The position numbers and the translations under genes are program-made. From NCBI RefSeq assembly GCF_037102585.1, contig NW_027043838.1, positions 682,001 to 746,000 on the forward strand: 64,000 bases of DNA. Direction: 5' to 3'. Positions within the stretch are counted from its first letter, which is position 1, and the number at the start of each line of letters is the position of its first letter. Source of the stretch: Saccharomycopsis crataegensis (Eukaryota > Ascomycota > Saccharomycetes > Ascoideales > Saccharomycopsidaceae). Shown one piece after another: positions 40,137-50,618 of the stretch. Below the pieces are notes generated by a model that saw only the letters and a program-made list of their open reading frames with translations, searched no databases and had not been told where the DNA came from.

Positions 40137-42344
40137 ATGCGCGAATTTCAAGTGGGTCAGCGTGTTACTATCGGTGGTGAGAGCTGCACTATCCGATTCA
40201 TTGGAACGATTCCTCAATGGCCCGAGGATGTGGCGGTAGGTGTTGAATGGGACAACAAACTAAAGGGGAAGAATGATGGACAATTGCAAAATATCCGATA
40301 TTTTCACACCATCAAGGGGCTTAAAACTGGGTCGTTCCTAAAAGAAAGGAAATTAAACAGAGATGCTCAAAGGGGAAGGTTTTTTTTCAAGAGTTTAGTC
40401 AACAAATATGCTGATTTCTCAGTTCATGATCGAGATATCGAGACCATCAAATTTGGATCAAAAAATGTTCAAAGCTATGGGTTTGATAATTTAATGCATA
40501 GCAATTCAGATTTAGAGGGGTTGAAAATAGCATCGCTAACTAAAGAAAGTATCATTGATTGTGAATTACTGATGGGAAGCACCAGAAGCGTATCTGATTT
40601 ATATAACTATGATTATGGTCTTGAAAAATACATCCAGCTTTCATTATCAAATAGCCAAATGAAATCTATGAGGCTACCCTTATTAGCCAATTTAGACATC
40701 TCTTCAAATTTATTCAGCTCAACCCATCAGATATTCAAAATTATGCTTAATTTGCCAAATTTGGAGACCTTGAACTTATCAAATAATAACTTTGTGAGTG
40801 ATGACACTTTTTTCGGCCATTTAATTTTGAACCACTCCTTGAGCAAAAATTTCGGCCAAGATAGCTTAAAACATGCTAAGGGGATGTTTTCTAACTTGAG
40901 GAAAATTAAAATATCGAGCAATTATCTTCGAAAATCAACTTTGATGATTGTTTTATTACTATTTGATAATTTAGAGGACCTTAATCTATCGGATAACTTG
41001 ATTGATGATGAATGGTTTTTATGTGACTATACTAGTGTCATAGAGACTGATAAACATATTGAGATTCAGGAAATTATGCAGGAGGTAAATTATATTTTTA
41101 AAGATTGTTTGCAAGTTACGCATTTATCAACTGGCAAATATGAAATTAAAGTTCAATTTTTGAAATTTTTGACAATAAGTGACAATATCAAAAGAATCAC
41201 ACTGTTGAATTTATCATTCAATAAGCTCACAAGCATTCCATGGATTTTAATTGATGTTTTCAGGAATGGAGGATTGATGGAGTTGAATTTGTCCAACAAT
41301 CAAATTCATCTTTTGACCCAGGATGATGCCAATTTGACTAATATCCCCGTATCGTCTCAGCTCCTCAACATAAATTCTCTAACTAAACAGTACCAACCGT
41401 CGTCATTAATTGAAACCCATAGCGAAGCGCTAAAATATAATGATCTTTCATTGGATTGGAAGTGGTTCAAGTTGTCAAGACTCAATCTCAATTGCAACCA
41501 ATTTACAACATTCCAAGAATTAGATATTATAAACTTGAAATTCCCAAATTTAAAGCAGTTACAAATCAATGATAATAATAAAATATGGAACAAACCAGAA
41601 GAATTAGAAGAATATACTGCGAAATTCAATAAAATCAAAAGCCGTGACCCGACAGCTTTTGGTGATGGGACATTGGAAGATTTCATAATAGAGGAGATTT
41701 TTGTCAGTGTGGTTTACCGTTTCAATGATTCGCTAGAATACTTGAACAAAAGTAAGATATTGTTGGACGAACGCAAAAATTCTGAGCTATACTTCGTTGC
41801 TAAATTGAAAGAGGGGTGTTTCAATGATTGTCATTCTAGCGAAGCTAGAAGATTTATCTTTAGTAATTTTGGTACGAAAAGGCTTGATATATTGTGTGAT
41901 AGGTATAATGTCGATATTATTGAGTTGCGCAAAGATATTGATTGTCTAACATCTAACAAGCTAATAGATCATAGGAAACCAAATACTATAAAGTATAATC
42001 TTATTGATATCACTTTACGATTCCATGATGCAACAATCAATGATTCCAAGAAAATGAAAAAACCAACCTCACACTCCTCTAACGAAATCAAGCATACCTT
42101 TTTCAATACAATGACGATTCTTCAATTCAAAGGAATTATCAAGAGATTGTTTGACGTTTATTCAGTATTGGAGCTTCGTATATTCTTCACTTTGCTGTTT
42201 GAAGAGTATTACGGGAAAAATAACGATGAAGAGGTTATTTACAAAACGGAAGAACTAGTCAACAACGAAGATGAATTGTATCAGTATGGCTTCAAGAATG
42301 GTGATGTGATTGATGTATATCACAACACTGAAATATTTGCATAG
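40137..42344 (+). CDS. PAC2: Tubulin-folding cofactor E (PAC2)
   Basis: 735-aa cofactor that, with other cofactors, handles alpha-tubulin during tubulin dimer assembly. The N-terminal CAP-Gly domain (about residues 1-70) has VAVGVEWDN and GLKTGSFLKE, the GSF motif that binds tubulin tails. Leucine-rich repeats span about 150-500 (LPNLETLNLSNNNF; NLEDLNLSDNLI; LMELNLSNNQIHLL; FPNLKQLQINDNN). The end is a ubiquitin-like domain with GDVIDVYH. The order CAP-Gly, LRR, Ubl is diagnostic. It is longer than yeast Pac2 (518) or human TBCE (527), mainly through loops within and after the LRRs. A small GARP/PAC2 spacer (227 bp, convergent with VPS54) follows. Confidence 0.93.
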   Translation: MREFQVGQRVTIGGESCTIRFIGTIPQWPEDVAVGVEWDNKLKGKNDGQLQNIRYFHTIKGLKTGSFLKERKLNRDAQRGRFFFKSLVNKYADFSVHDRDIETIKFGSKNVQSYGFDNLMHSNSDLEGLKIASLTKESIIDCELLMGSTRSVSDLYNYDYGLEKYIQLSLSNSQMKSMRLPLLANLDISSNLFSSTHQIFKIMLNLPNLETLNLSNNNFVSDDTFFGHLILNHSLSKNFGQDSLKHAKGMFSNLRKIKISSNYLRKSTLMIVLLLFDNLEDLNLSDNLIDDEWFLCDYTSVIETDKHIEIQEIMQEVNYIFKDCLQVTHLSTGKYEIKVQFLKFLTISDNIKRITLLNLSFNKLTSIPWILIDVFRNGGLMELNLSNNQIHLLTQDDANLTNIPVSSQLLNINSLTKQYQPSSLIETHSEALKYNDLSLDWKWFKLSRLNLNCNQFTTFQELDIINLKFPNLKQLQINDNNKIWNKPEELEEYTAKFNKIKSRDPTAFGDGTLEDFIIEEIFVSVVYRFNDSLEYLNKSKILLDERKNSELYFVAKLKEGCFNDCHSSEARRFIFSNFGTKRLDILCDRYNVDIIELRKDIDCLTSNKLIDHRKPNTIKYNLIDITLRFHDATINDSKKMKKPTSHSSNEIKHTFFNTMTILQFKGIIKRLFDVYSVLELRIFFTLLFEEYYGKNNDEEVIYKTEELVNNEDELYQYGFKNGDVIDVYHNTEIFA

Positions 42345-42571
42345 TCATCCCGTTTAAAGCATAATGATATTTAATGATAGATTTTTTTAACGAATGAAAA
42401 AAAAACAAAAAAAACATGTAGAAATTATTGAGTACAAAAGCGATTCTAAACAAGGACATAAAGCAAAAAATAAGACATAAGCATTAAAAAAATTAATGAA
42501 ATTGGTATATGATAATATGCGAATTGAAAATATTAATATAGAAAATTTTTGGCATTGGCGGCCTTATGATT

Positions 42572-45500
42572 CTAATTTTTTTTTTTGTTTTTCCGCTTCT
42601 TGTTCCTTTTTTTGGCTTTATTCGCAGTTTTATTAGAAGGTTGTGGGAGTGACACTTCGGATTCTATTTTCTGATCATCTGCAGTTACAGAACATTCATT
42701 ATTCAGTTCTCCCTCCTCATTAGTCTTCTCAATCTCAGCGTTTTCTTCAGTTTTTTTCTTCAAGATATTTGTAGGGTCATCACCTACTACATTCTCCGCA
42801 TTTACAATTTTTGAACCAGCGTTGCGTTCAACGCTATTCTGGTTGTTTTCATCTTTTGCTTCTTGTATGTCCAGTACAGATGATTCATTTGTAGCAACTT
42901 CTTCTTGTTGTTTCAGGTCTTCAGTTTCATTGGCAGATGATCCGTTAACGCCTTCTAGCAAAACTGCTTTAGATTCCAATACAATTTCTTTTGCTTCAGA
43001 AGCTTCCGGGGGTTTGACAACATTGGTTTCAATAATGTCCCCGTTGTTTTCACTTTCCACTTCTTTATTTTCAACTATTGTGCTTTCATTTATAACCGAT
43101 CCGTCTTCTTTCTTCAACCTTTCATTCTCATCAACAGATGATCCCTCAATGCTGTCTGCTAGAGATTTGCTATAAAATTCATCCCCTTTAGAAGCACTTG
43201 TGGCAGCAGGCAGATTTAGCTTTGAGACATCATCATCCACCGGTGATGCTGTTAAAGATGCCTTCAGAGAGTTCGCAATATTTTCAATGTTTTCACTCTT
43301 AACTTCTTGAACACAAGCAACTTCATTTGTGGAAGTATCACCAACTTCTGGCATTTTGGTAATGCTGGATACCAATGGGCTACTAGTTTTCAATTCTTGA
43401 TCCTTTGGTGCAGACTTTTCCAAACCTGATTCATTGTCTTCTTTGGTCTTGTCAACAATGTCACTGGCTTCTGATGGCTTGCTCGTTTCTTCCTGTGGCT
43501 CCAATTTTTCATTTTCCTCAAAAACATTCACTGTTTGATGATTATCTTCCTTCTCATCAGCAATATCCGTTGATGTTGGAATAGTTTCTGGTGCTTCTTT
43601 ATCATCAACCTTTGTGAGATCATGGGGCAAAATATGTCCGACAGGTACAACAGGCACGGCTTCATCGAGCACTTGTTCCTGATTATTACTAGTATCAGGA
43701 GCAGGACTGACAGCAGTTATATCCGCATCAGTGTTTTCCCCAAAAGTGTCATCTTGAATAGCAGATGGAGTAATAAGTTGCACTTCTGTTGTAGAAGCCT
43801 TCAAATCAGAGGTGTCATTTGCCACGGAGTTTCCAGATTCAACTTCGGTTTTTTCATCTTTTGCATTTGATATTTCTGCACTGCTAGTCTCCACTTCTTC
43901 AGATTTAACAGTTTCTGTGACTGTATGTTTATTGAGGACAACCATTTTGAGTTCCATATCTAAATCTTCTTTGGTCTTGATGTTATTGACAACCTCCCAC
44001 ATCACTGTTCCACTCTCACCATACCCTGGTAAATCACCCAACTTCACTCTGAAATAATCAATATCTTTTAACAAATTCATTTTTTCAAAATTATCCCGGA
44101 AAATTTTACCAGTTCTTGAAGCTTTATTGGAAGCAGAAGAAAATTTTTCAAATTCTTTTAGCATGACTTTTTTATAATTGTTGAAAATTTCTGACAAGAT
44201 TATAAGGTATTGCTTTTCCGGCAAGTTTTTGGTTAAAACTTTAGAAATAGTGACAGTTTCTTTAACCAAAACTTCCATGTATCTGTTACAAGGAGAGGTT
44301 GAGATTTCAGGAACTGAGAAATCAATTTTGGAGAGCTCTATTGCATGATTGGTAACCCGATCATTCATGATGGAAATTAATTTGGTGAAGACATCATTTT
44401 GATGGTCCGTGAGAGATTGGGTTAGGTTTCGGAACTCTTCTTCAACGGTGACACTATTACTGTCGTCATTGCTGGAACCTTGGATCTCTTGTGATCTCTT
44501 GAATATCAGCTTATTTAGATTAGTCTTGTTAATAGTCGAGATAATCATGGAAACAAAAGGAATGAGTCGAATAAATAATTCTAAACCTTGAGATGAAATG
44601 GTCAAGTGTTTGGCAGTGATATGCTTCAAATCTGTAGTTTTTGTAGCATTGGCCCCTAATATCTGATGTCTCATCTTTGAATTCACCAATCTGATCAAAT
44701 CAACTAGCACAAACGGGAAAGAAGCATGATGTCTTCCTAAAGTTAAATGCAAGATCAACAATTCTTTGATGGATTGAAGCACAGAAACTACCAACTGTGG
44801 TACAACAATAGAAGTATGATTGTTTGTATCCTCTTGAGTATGGTCACTCTCGGATGCGCGAGGATCAGAGTAACCGGTAAAAGTTTTGATAGTTAATTTT
44901 TTGAGCGCCTTCTTTTTCGATGGAGAGCTCGAAACCTCCATTACCGGAGTATTTACCGCGGATAACACACTTTTAGCGGAATCAATTTCAAGAACTTCAC
45001 CTTTCTTAACCTTAAGAATGTCTGTTTTCAAGTAGGAAGTGAATCCAATAATGTCCACCCAAGATTCAGGAAGCTTAGCAATTGATTTACCCGAGGTAGT
45101 AGCAATATTATCACAAATTTGCGTAATTTCGTGAATGAGTTCTTGTCCAGTTCTTTGCAACTGATCCCCTTCAGCAACATTACTCAAATCTTTCCAAACA
45201 TCGGCTTCAATAATGTCAATGGTGTTTTTCTTGAGAATCGTAGTATAAGAGATGTAGTAATCATAGATTTCTTTATTCAAGAATTTTGACAAGTAATTTG
45301 GTGGTGGGTCCACTTGTAAAAGACCGGTGGACAATGATGAAGTCGACAAATTTTCGAGTTTAATCAAGAAAACCTTGTTTAAGATATAGAATTTTGAAAA
45401 ATAATCAAATCCAGTTATCAGACAGTTTGAAATCTGATCAGCCTTAATATTCACAATTTTGAAAAGTCTCTTATTAACAATGTCGATAATTTTAGTGATT

Positions 45501-47638
45501 GTCGAAGATAAATCAAGATTGGACAACATATTGTCTTCTGATTGGCTTTCATTAGCAGCGGGTCTCGGAGGCAAATATTGAATCAAATCAAGTGATAAGT
45601 CAAGTAATATTTTTTGGAAAAATGATACTCGCTTGAATGAAGTGATTAGATTAGAGTAAATATTGACCAAGATGATTTCGAAGTCGATCGGATTGGACAT
45701 GGATCTTAGATTGTTGACGAGGATTTGGTTGGTATTACCAAAATTAGTCGGCGTACCATGAGTGGAGTTGGTATTTGTAAGGTTAGAGATGGTAGTTGAT
45801 CCATTAGATTCGGTTTCCAAGGAATCATTATTGACTAAACGCAGGCGAGCGTCCTTATAGTTATGATAGGACTCAAAGGAATTGGTACCAACGTTTAATA
45901 CCACAGTGTTCTTTTTCTCGTCGTCACTTTGGCCTAATAAATTCAAACTAGATGAAGAAGAATATGATGAGCTTGCTAACGGAGTAGTTGGGAGATGAAA
46001 TTTGATGACACTTTTGAATTCCGTTACTAATTTTTCTTGTAAATTTTTGAAAAAAATGAAAATCTGGTCAGATTTTATGAGACCATAAAGGTACTTGATT
46101 AGAATTTTTTTGAAATGATCTATTGGTAAATTTGAGCTTGGCCCAAACTTTGTAGGATTTTCAATTCCAGAAGTCGAAAGAAATGATTTGAGATTTTCCG
46201 TGATAATTTTATTATCGAATTTAAGATTTTCGAGCAATAAGCTCAACAAACTAGCTTGAATAGAGTTGGCATTAGGTGATGCTAAGCTAAGCGAGCTTTT
46301 CAAATCATTAACCAAGAAATCAATGAAGAGATTATTAAGAGAAGTTCCAATCTTACTCTTTAAATTGCCAAGTAAAGATTTAAGATTTTGGAGCGACTGT
46401 ATTGAAGATACGTCTCGGATAGCACAGTTCCCATCTGCATTGCTGAATATTCTGTGAAACTTATTTATTAAATCTGAAATAAACTTTGAGTTAGGCAAGA
46501 AAACTTCGTTATTTGAATCTGTGTCCACAATATGTCTGAGGTTCAGTTCAAAAGTTGCCAAATCACCACTGATCAAGTATTCCGCCAAATTTATTAAACT
46601 CAAGGAGTCCAAATGGTTGTTGATAATAGATTCTTCGGTAATATTTCCACTGTTATTGCTGCCTTTGTAGTACACCAATTCTGCAAAATCGGAGATTTTC
46701 AATATTAAATGGATTTGTACCATTGATTGTTGTAACTTGATGAGATTTAATTTCTTGGTGACATTCTTCAAAATTTTTAGGCCAAGTTCACTCTGGTTCC
46801 CTTCTAATTGATCGAACTTCTTTAATAGTTTTTGAGATTTGGCTATGCAAACCTTCAGGTTTTCGGTAATTTTACTCAAGTCATTGAATGTATTGAAAAA
46901 TGAGTTTGAGGACTTCGAGATCTCATCGATCAAATGGATCTCAATAATATCTAAGTACCATGATAGCTTTTCCTGCAACAATGCATTGTTTACCAAAAAC
47001 TGATCATTGGACTTGGGATGCGGCTGATTATTGTCTGTGTCTGTGCTCAAAATTTCATTGCCATCTATGACTTTATAGAAAGTTCTTGGATCATCAAGTC
47101 TGAAATCCTGGTGGAAATAGATTTTCGGAACATTCTCGATGTGGTTTTTATGTAATTCTCCTGGGGCTTGATCTTCATTAGTCTCTATGGTAGTCAATGC
47201 AGAACGAGTCAAGTTTCTATTTTCTTGAAAAATCTCAAATTGTTCTTCAATGGCCATGGTATATTCTGAAAATTCTGTATCGTCGACTTTTTCAGCTTTT
47301 GCAAGCCTGATTTGGGGAATATCTTTAATTGTTGGCGGGCCTAGTGAAATCTTGGTGGTTTTATTATTGATCATGATGGCTATCTTGTTTTTTCTTCTCG
47401 AGTCAACGCCAGAAACAAGCTCATATATCGAATTGAATCCCAATGGAGAATATTTTGTGGCAATGCCAAAGGCATTCCCCAGGCTACTATTTAGCGTGGA
47501 GTTGTTGGTGTCACTAACAAATGAATAATTAGAAAGAGAATCAAACGAGTTTCTAGTTGATGAAAGAACTGATGGCAGGCCAATGTTGTAGCCAACACCA
47601 CCAGTTATAATCGAGGCATTATCCTCTTCATCAGACAT
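42572..47638 (-). CDS. VPS54: GARP complex subunit VPS54 with long acidic C-terminal extension
   Basis: 1688-aa subunit of the GARP tether (Vps51-54), which captures endosome-derived vesicles at the trans-Golgi. The conserved body covers about residues 1-1230. It includes a helical Vps54 N-terminal region (SFFNTFNDLSKITENLKVCI, KKFDQLEGNQSELGLKIL) and the C-terminal Vps54 domain (about 1000-1200: KHLTISSQGLELFIRLIPF; PEKQYLIILSEIFNNYKKVM). Unusually, about 450 more residues follow, rich in Glu, Ser, Asp and Val, with at least two imperfect 45-residue repeats, ending in a basic run (KKRNKKRKNKKKN). Yeast Vps54 is 889 aa, so the extension is large. The ORF is unbroken, with no intron evidence. 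Confidence 0.92.
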   Translation of the reverse strand: MSDEEDNASIITGGVGYNIGLPSVLSSTRNSFDSLSNYSFVSDTNNSTLNSSLGNAFGIATKYSPLGFNSIYELVSGVDSRRKNKIAIMINNKTTKISLGPPTIKDIPQIRLAKAEKVDDTEFSEYTMAIEEQFEIFQENRNLTRSALTTIETNEDQAPGELHKNHIENVPKIYFHQDFRLDDPRTFYKVIDGNEILSTDTDNNQPHPKSNDQFLVNNALLQEKLSWYLDIIEIHLIDEISKSSNSFFNTFNDLSKITENLKVCIAKSQKLLKKFDQLEGNQSELGLKILKNVTKKLNLIKLQQSMVQIHLILKISDFAELVYYKGSNNSGNITEESIINNHLDSLSLINLAEYLISGDLATFELNLRHIVDTDSNNEVFLPNSKFISDLINKFHRIFSNADGNCAIRDVSSIQSLQNLKSLLGNLKSKIGTSLNNLFIDFLVNDLKSSLSLASPNANSIQASLLSLLLENLKFDNKIITENLKSFLSTSGIENPTKFGPSSNLPIDHFKKILIKYLYGLIKSDQIFIFFKNLQEKLVTEFKSVIKFHLPTTPLASSSYSSSSSLNLLGQSDDEKKNTVVLNVGTNSFESYHNYKDARLRLVNNDSLETESNGSTTISNLTNTNSTHGTPTNFGNTNQILVNNLRSMSNPIDFEIILVNIYSNLITSFKRVSFFQKILLDLSLDLIQYLPPRPAANESQSEDNMLSNLDLSSTITKIIDIVNKRLFKIVNIKADQISNCLITGFDYFSKFYILNKVFLIKLENLSTSSLSTGLLQVDPPPNYLSKFLNKEIYDYYISYTTILKKNTIDIIEADVWKDLSNVAEGDQLQRTGQELIHEITQICDNIATTSGKSIAKLPESWVDIIGFTSYLKTDILKVKKGEVLEIDSAKSVLSAVNTPVMEVSSSPSKKKALKKLTIKTFTGYSDPRASESDHTQEDTNNHTSIVVPQLVVSVLQSIKELLILHLTLGRHHASFPFVLVDLIRLVNSKMRHQILGANATKTTDLKHITAKHLTISSQGLELFIRLIPFVSMIISTINKTNLNKLIFKRSQEIQGSSNDDSNSVTVEEEFRNLTQSLTDHQNDVFTKLISIMNDRVTNHAIELSKIDFSVPEISTSPCNRYMEVLVKETVTISKVLTKNLPEKQYLIILSEIFNNYKKVMLKEFEKFSSASNKASRTGKIFRDNFEKMNLLKDIDYFRVKLGDLPGYGESGTVMWEVVNNIKTKEDLDMELKMVVLNKHTVTETVKSEEVETSSAEISNAKDEKTEVESGNSVANDTSDLKASTTEVQLITPSAIQDDTFGENTDADITAVSPAPDTSNNQEQVLDEAVPVVPVGHILPHDLTKVDDKEAPETIPTSTDIADEKEDNHQTVNVFEENEKLEPQEETSKPSEASDIVDKTKEDNESGLEKSAPKDQELKTSSPLVSSITKMPEVGDTSTNEVACVQEVKSENIENIANSLKASLTASPVDDDVSKLNLPAATSASKGDEFYSKSLADSIEGSSVDENERLKKEDGSVINESTIVENKEVESENNGDIIETNVVKPPEASEAKEIVLESKAVLLEGVNGSSANETEDLKQQEEVATNESSVLDIQEAKDENNQNSVERNAGSKIVNAENVVGDDPTNILKKKTEENAEIEKTNEEGELNNECSVTADDQKIESEVSLPQPSNKTANKAKKRNKKRKNKKKN

Positions 47639-48391
47639 ATTTTGAATGAGTTCCCTACTAATATATCACTTTCCAATGGCATTGATTCTACCAAGCTCCT
47701 GTGTCGTTTTCTCAAATCTTGTTGGAATTATTGTGGTGTTGGTGCTCAATACACCTGCACACCATGACTCCACCCGTACATACATTGACCAACATTTGGC
47801 ACCTTACAACATGATGACAGTCAATAATAAAGGTGTGTGATGATCACATACTGGTTGCTCAGCAGAAGAGTACAGACATGGAATTCGGGATTATTGATGT
47901 TTCTGTGAAATTAAAGTTTTCAAGCAAATAGCAGGATTCAAAAAAAGCTACACAGATGCAGAGAGAAGTTCTTCATGGAGCAATACGAAAAAAGTACATC
48001 TTCTGTAAAATTCCTTTTGTTTACATTCGGTAAAACTCCCTGATTTTATTCATAATATATATATCTCTTCCTTTTAGAGCCACTCATTCTCTGGCCATTG
48101 ATGTTTCAGGATAAACATTAAAAGCAAGCAAAAAAAAAGCAGCAAACTCCAGAAATACGATTTGCAATGCCCTTCATCCTATTCAATAGAGTGCTCTCAT
48201 TGATAGTGTTATTGATAAAAAAATACAGGTTTTGATACAAAAAGAAACATAAAAAAAATTTTCTGAACATATAATTTGATACATAACATAAAACCATAAA
48301 ATATTAACAAGCGGAAAGAACAAAGTGAAATCAAAAACAAAAAAGGTCATCAAAAAAAAAAAAAAAAAAAGAAAAAAACAATTAGGGAATA
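47639..48391. other. Spacer upstream of VPS54
   Basis: 753 bp between two minus-strand genes. A TATATATATC tract lies near 48055, and there are long A runs (about 48353-48370) close to the BNA2 3' end. No RNA gene or convincing ORF. Confidence 0.5.
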
Positions 48392-49870
48392 TTACCAATG
48401 GCCAGCCTCATTTTCTTGTTCAAGATTGAATGATGGATTGTGAATTTCTTTCTTGATATTGTCAACATTCTTTTTAGTTCTATTGGTGTACTTTAAGTTT
48501 AGTATACCTCCAGTGAGAATACGTCTACCCCATGATCCAGCAGCAGGATCGCCTGTTTCATCACGACATTGCTTGAGGAATGGCAACAAGGCGGTACCAC
48601 CGGTACCTCTTGCACCACCGCTCTCTCCTGTTTCCTCAGTGAGCCCCACGGTCGATGAGCTCTTCTTGTTAGAGGCCAAGCCAATACGTAAGGTCTTTGA
48701 ATTATTAGCGGCACGAGATGGAAGTATGATGTACCGGGTGACGATTTGAATATGTTTGTCTCTGAATGATTTCAACATCGCAAGACAAGCGTCGTAGGCA
48801 AGCACCAATTCAGGGCGTTCTGACCTGCATCCATTAACATACTCACGAATCACAGACTCTTCAGAAAGTGCGTCAAGAAAGGTTCTATGCTTCTCTGGCA
48901 TGTAGAACTTCATTTGCTCCATGAAGTTGTTTTCTTTATTATTCAAACTGGACTTGGCGCCAGTGAGGGTAGATGAGGATCCAGTTCCATGATTACCAGG
49001 ACGAACTCCTGTCGGATGGTGGACTACCCCTAACAAAGTATCGAAATATTGAATTAATGATGATTGCGCATTAGATCCACCAGAATAGGTTTGGGGCTCA
49101 CCAGTACCGTAAATAATCCCATCACTTGGAAGTCCGAATTCACGCATGTTTTTCCAACCAGCTAAGAAAGGACGAATTCTGAAATAGAAAACATGGGGAT
49201 CACACATATCTTCCATGGAAAGAAGAACCAGGCCCAAATTATCCAATAATTCCGCAAGGCTTCTGAGATGCGTGGTGAGGTCTTCTGGACGATTTTGGGC
49301 GGCAGCAGTAGCTGCCTTCATTCCAACATCTAAACATTTGGCTCCTTCAATTTCAAACTGAACACTGATGAGGTAAAACCACATTTCATCGATGGATCCA
49401 GTAAATGTATTTACCGTGGAAAAGTTATCAATTGTGAGCTTGGAAACATCGGTATATGTTTGGCCTGGAGATTTTAGTGCTGGTTTGAAATTCCAGAGAA
49501 CGAGAGCAGCATATGTGGCTACTGGAGGAAGGCCTAATTGCGAAGCAACATCAGTATATGGAGTAGAAAGTTGAGGAGGAAGCGAAGAAACCGGTTGGCA
49601 ATCAAAACTCCAAACGTAAGCGTGGGTTAAAAACGACAAAACAACGTAAGCACGGCGCACCTCACCCTCATTAGCAAGATGCTCAGTGGAGAGCACGGGA
49701 AGAGTGGTATCAATAAGCCTTCTAATTGATTTGTTGAGAATGAGGGCAGGAAGGTTCTCAACAAGGGATTCCCACGGCTGGTAATAATCTTGGGGAAGGC
49801 ATTCTACTGGGAACTTTTCAGGCACAAACCCAGTAGAACGGGAAATGTCGTATTCAGCAAGATTGATCAT
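48392..49870 (-). CDS. BNA2: Indoleamine 2,3-dioxygenase BNA2
   Basis: 492-aa heme enzyme that opens the indole ring of tryptophan to N-formylkynurenine, the first step of NAD+ synthesis from tryptophan. Motifs: GFVPEKFP near the start, LSFLTHAYVW, DEMWFYLISVQFEIEG, then CDPHVFYFRIRPFLAGW (the active-site region of the IDO family). The proximal heme ligand is in RDKHIQIVTRYI, His near residue 371. A Ser/Asn insert (about 283-315) and a Gly-rich loop near 430 (GESGGARGTGGT) are species-specific. Length is near yeast Bna2 (453). An in-frame CTG at 49229-49231 sits where other IDOs have polar residues. The promoter has a (TA)n tract about 100 bp upstream. Confidence 0.95.
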   Translation of the reverse strand: MINLAEYDISRSTGFVPEKFPVECLPQDYYQPWESLVENLPALILNKSIRRLIDTTLPVLSTEHLANEGEVRRAYVVLSFLTHAYVWSFDCQPVSSLPPQLSTPYTDVASQLGLPPVATYAALVLWNFKPALKSPGQTYTDVSKLTIDNFSTVNTFTGSIDEMWFYLISVQFEIEGAKCLDVGMKAATAAAQNRPEDLTTHLRSLAELLDNLGLVLLSMEDMCDPHVFYFRIRPFLAGWKNMREFGLPSDGIIYGTGEPQTYSGGSNAQSSLIQYFDTLLGVVHHPTGVRPGNHGTGSSSTLTGAKSSLNNKENNFMEQMKFYMPEKHRTFLDALSEESVIREYVNGCRSERPELVLAYDACLAMLKSFRDKHIQIVTRYIILPSRAANNSKTLRIGLASNKKSSSTVGLTEETGESGGARGTGGTALLPFLKQCRDETGDPAAGSWGRRILTGGILNLKYTNRTKKNVDNIKKEIHNPSFNLEQENEAGHW

Positions 49871-50618
49871 AATGACTAACTAACTCAAAGTAGTGGTGGT
49901 ATGGTGTGTAACTATGACATATGGTTCAGGCGAGTAGCACGAAAAATTCAAACGGAGCACACAACAATATATATATATATTATATTGTTATCACGAACGG
50001 TTGTTAAACGAAACCTACGACGGGTGGCACTGTCGGGTTTAATATGTTGGGGGTTTGTTTCTTTTCGAGGAATCTGCTGACTTTCTTTTTATATAAAATT
50101 TTCGAAAATTTTCTGCACGCAGACCCGTGCTGATGGTGCTCGCAAAGCATTGTATAAGCTGATTGTTTCGATCATGAGCTAATGATGCCTCCCTATACAC
50201 CCCGCGTATATATGAGGTATATGAGGTGTGTATAAGAAATTTTGAATGTAGCTTTATCTTCCTAATAGTCTGCTTATCAGCAAAGTATTCAGATCTTGTG
50301 AAAACTGTATTTTCCAATATATTCCAATGAGACAGGAATCAATAGACAGGAAAGCAAAAAATAAATACGCAATGTGCAGTTACAGATGGATAACGATTAG
50401 ATCAATAAGCAATGTACTATTTCATATACAGCAAGGTACCGCAGCACTTTAATACATTCCTCTGTTGGTATTTGACTCCTGCAAACGAATTCAGGACCTC
50501 TGGCTGACAAGCTCTGCTGGTATTGCTAGATATCCTCAAATTATCAAAGTTTACAATATTATAGACAATAAATGCAAAAGATCAATATATTATAGTGGAT
50601 TTTTATAGTACAAAATTT
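49871..50618. other. BNA2 promoter and DUG3 3' region
   Basis: 748 bp. A long TATATATA tract (about 49970-49985) serves as a probable BNA2 TATA region. An imperfect inverted repeat, CTATACACC against GGTGTGTATA, spans about 50193-50233. No credible gene. Confidence 0.45.

Noticed and set aside
50039-50317. 92-codon minus-strand ORF between BNA2 and DUG3
   Set aside because: No convincing protein character, and it overlaps an AT-rich inverted-repeat region.
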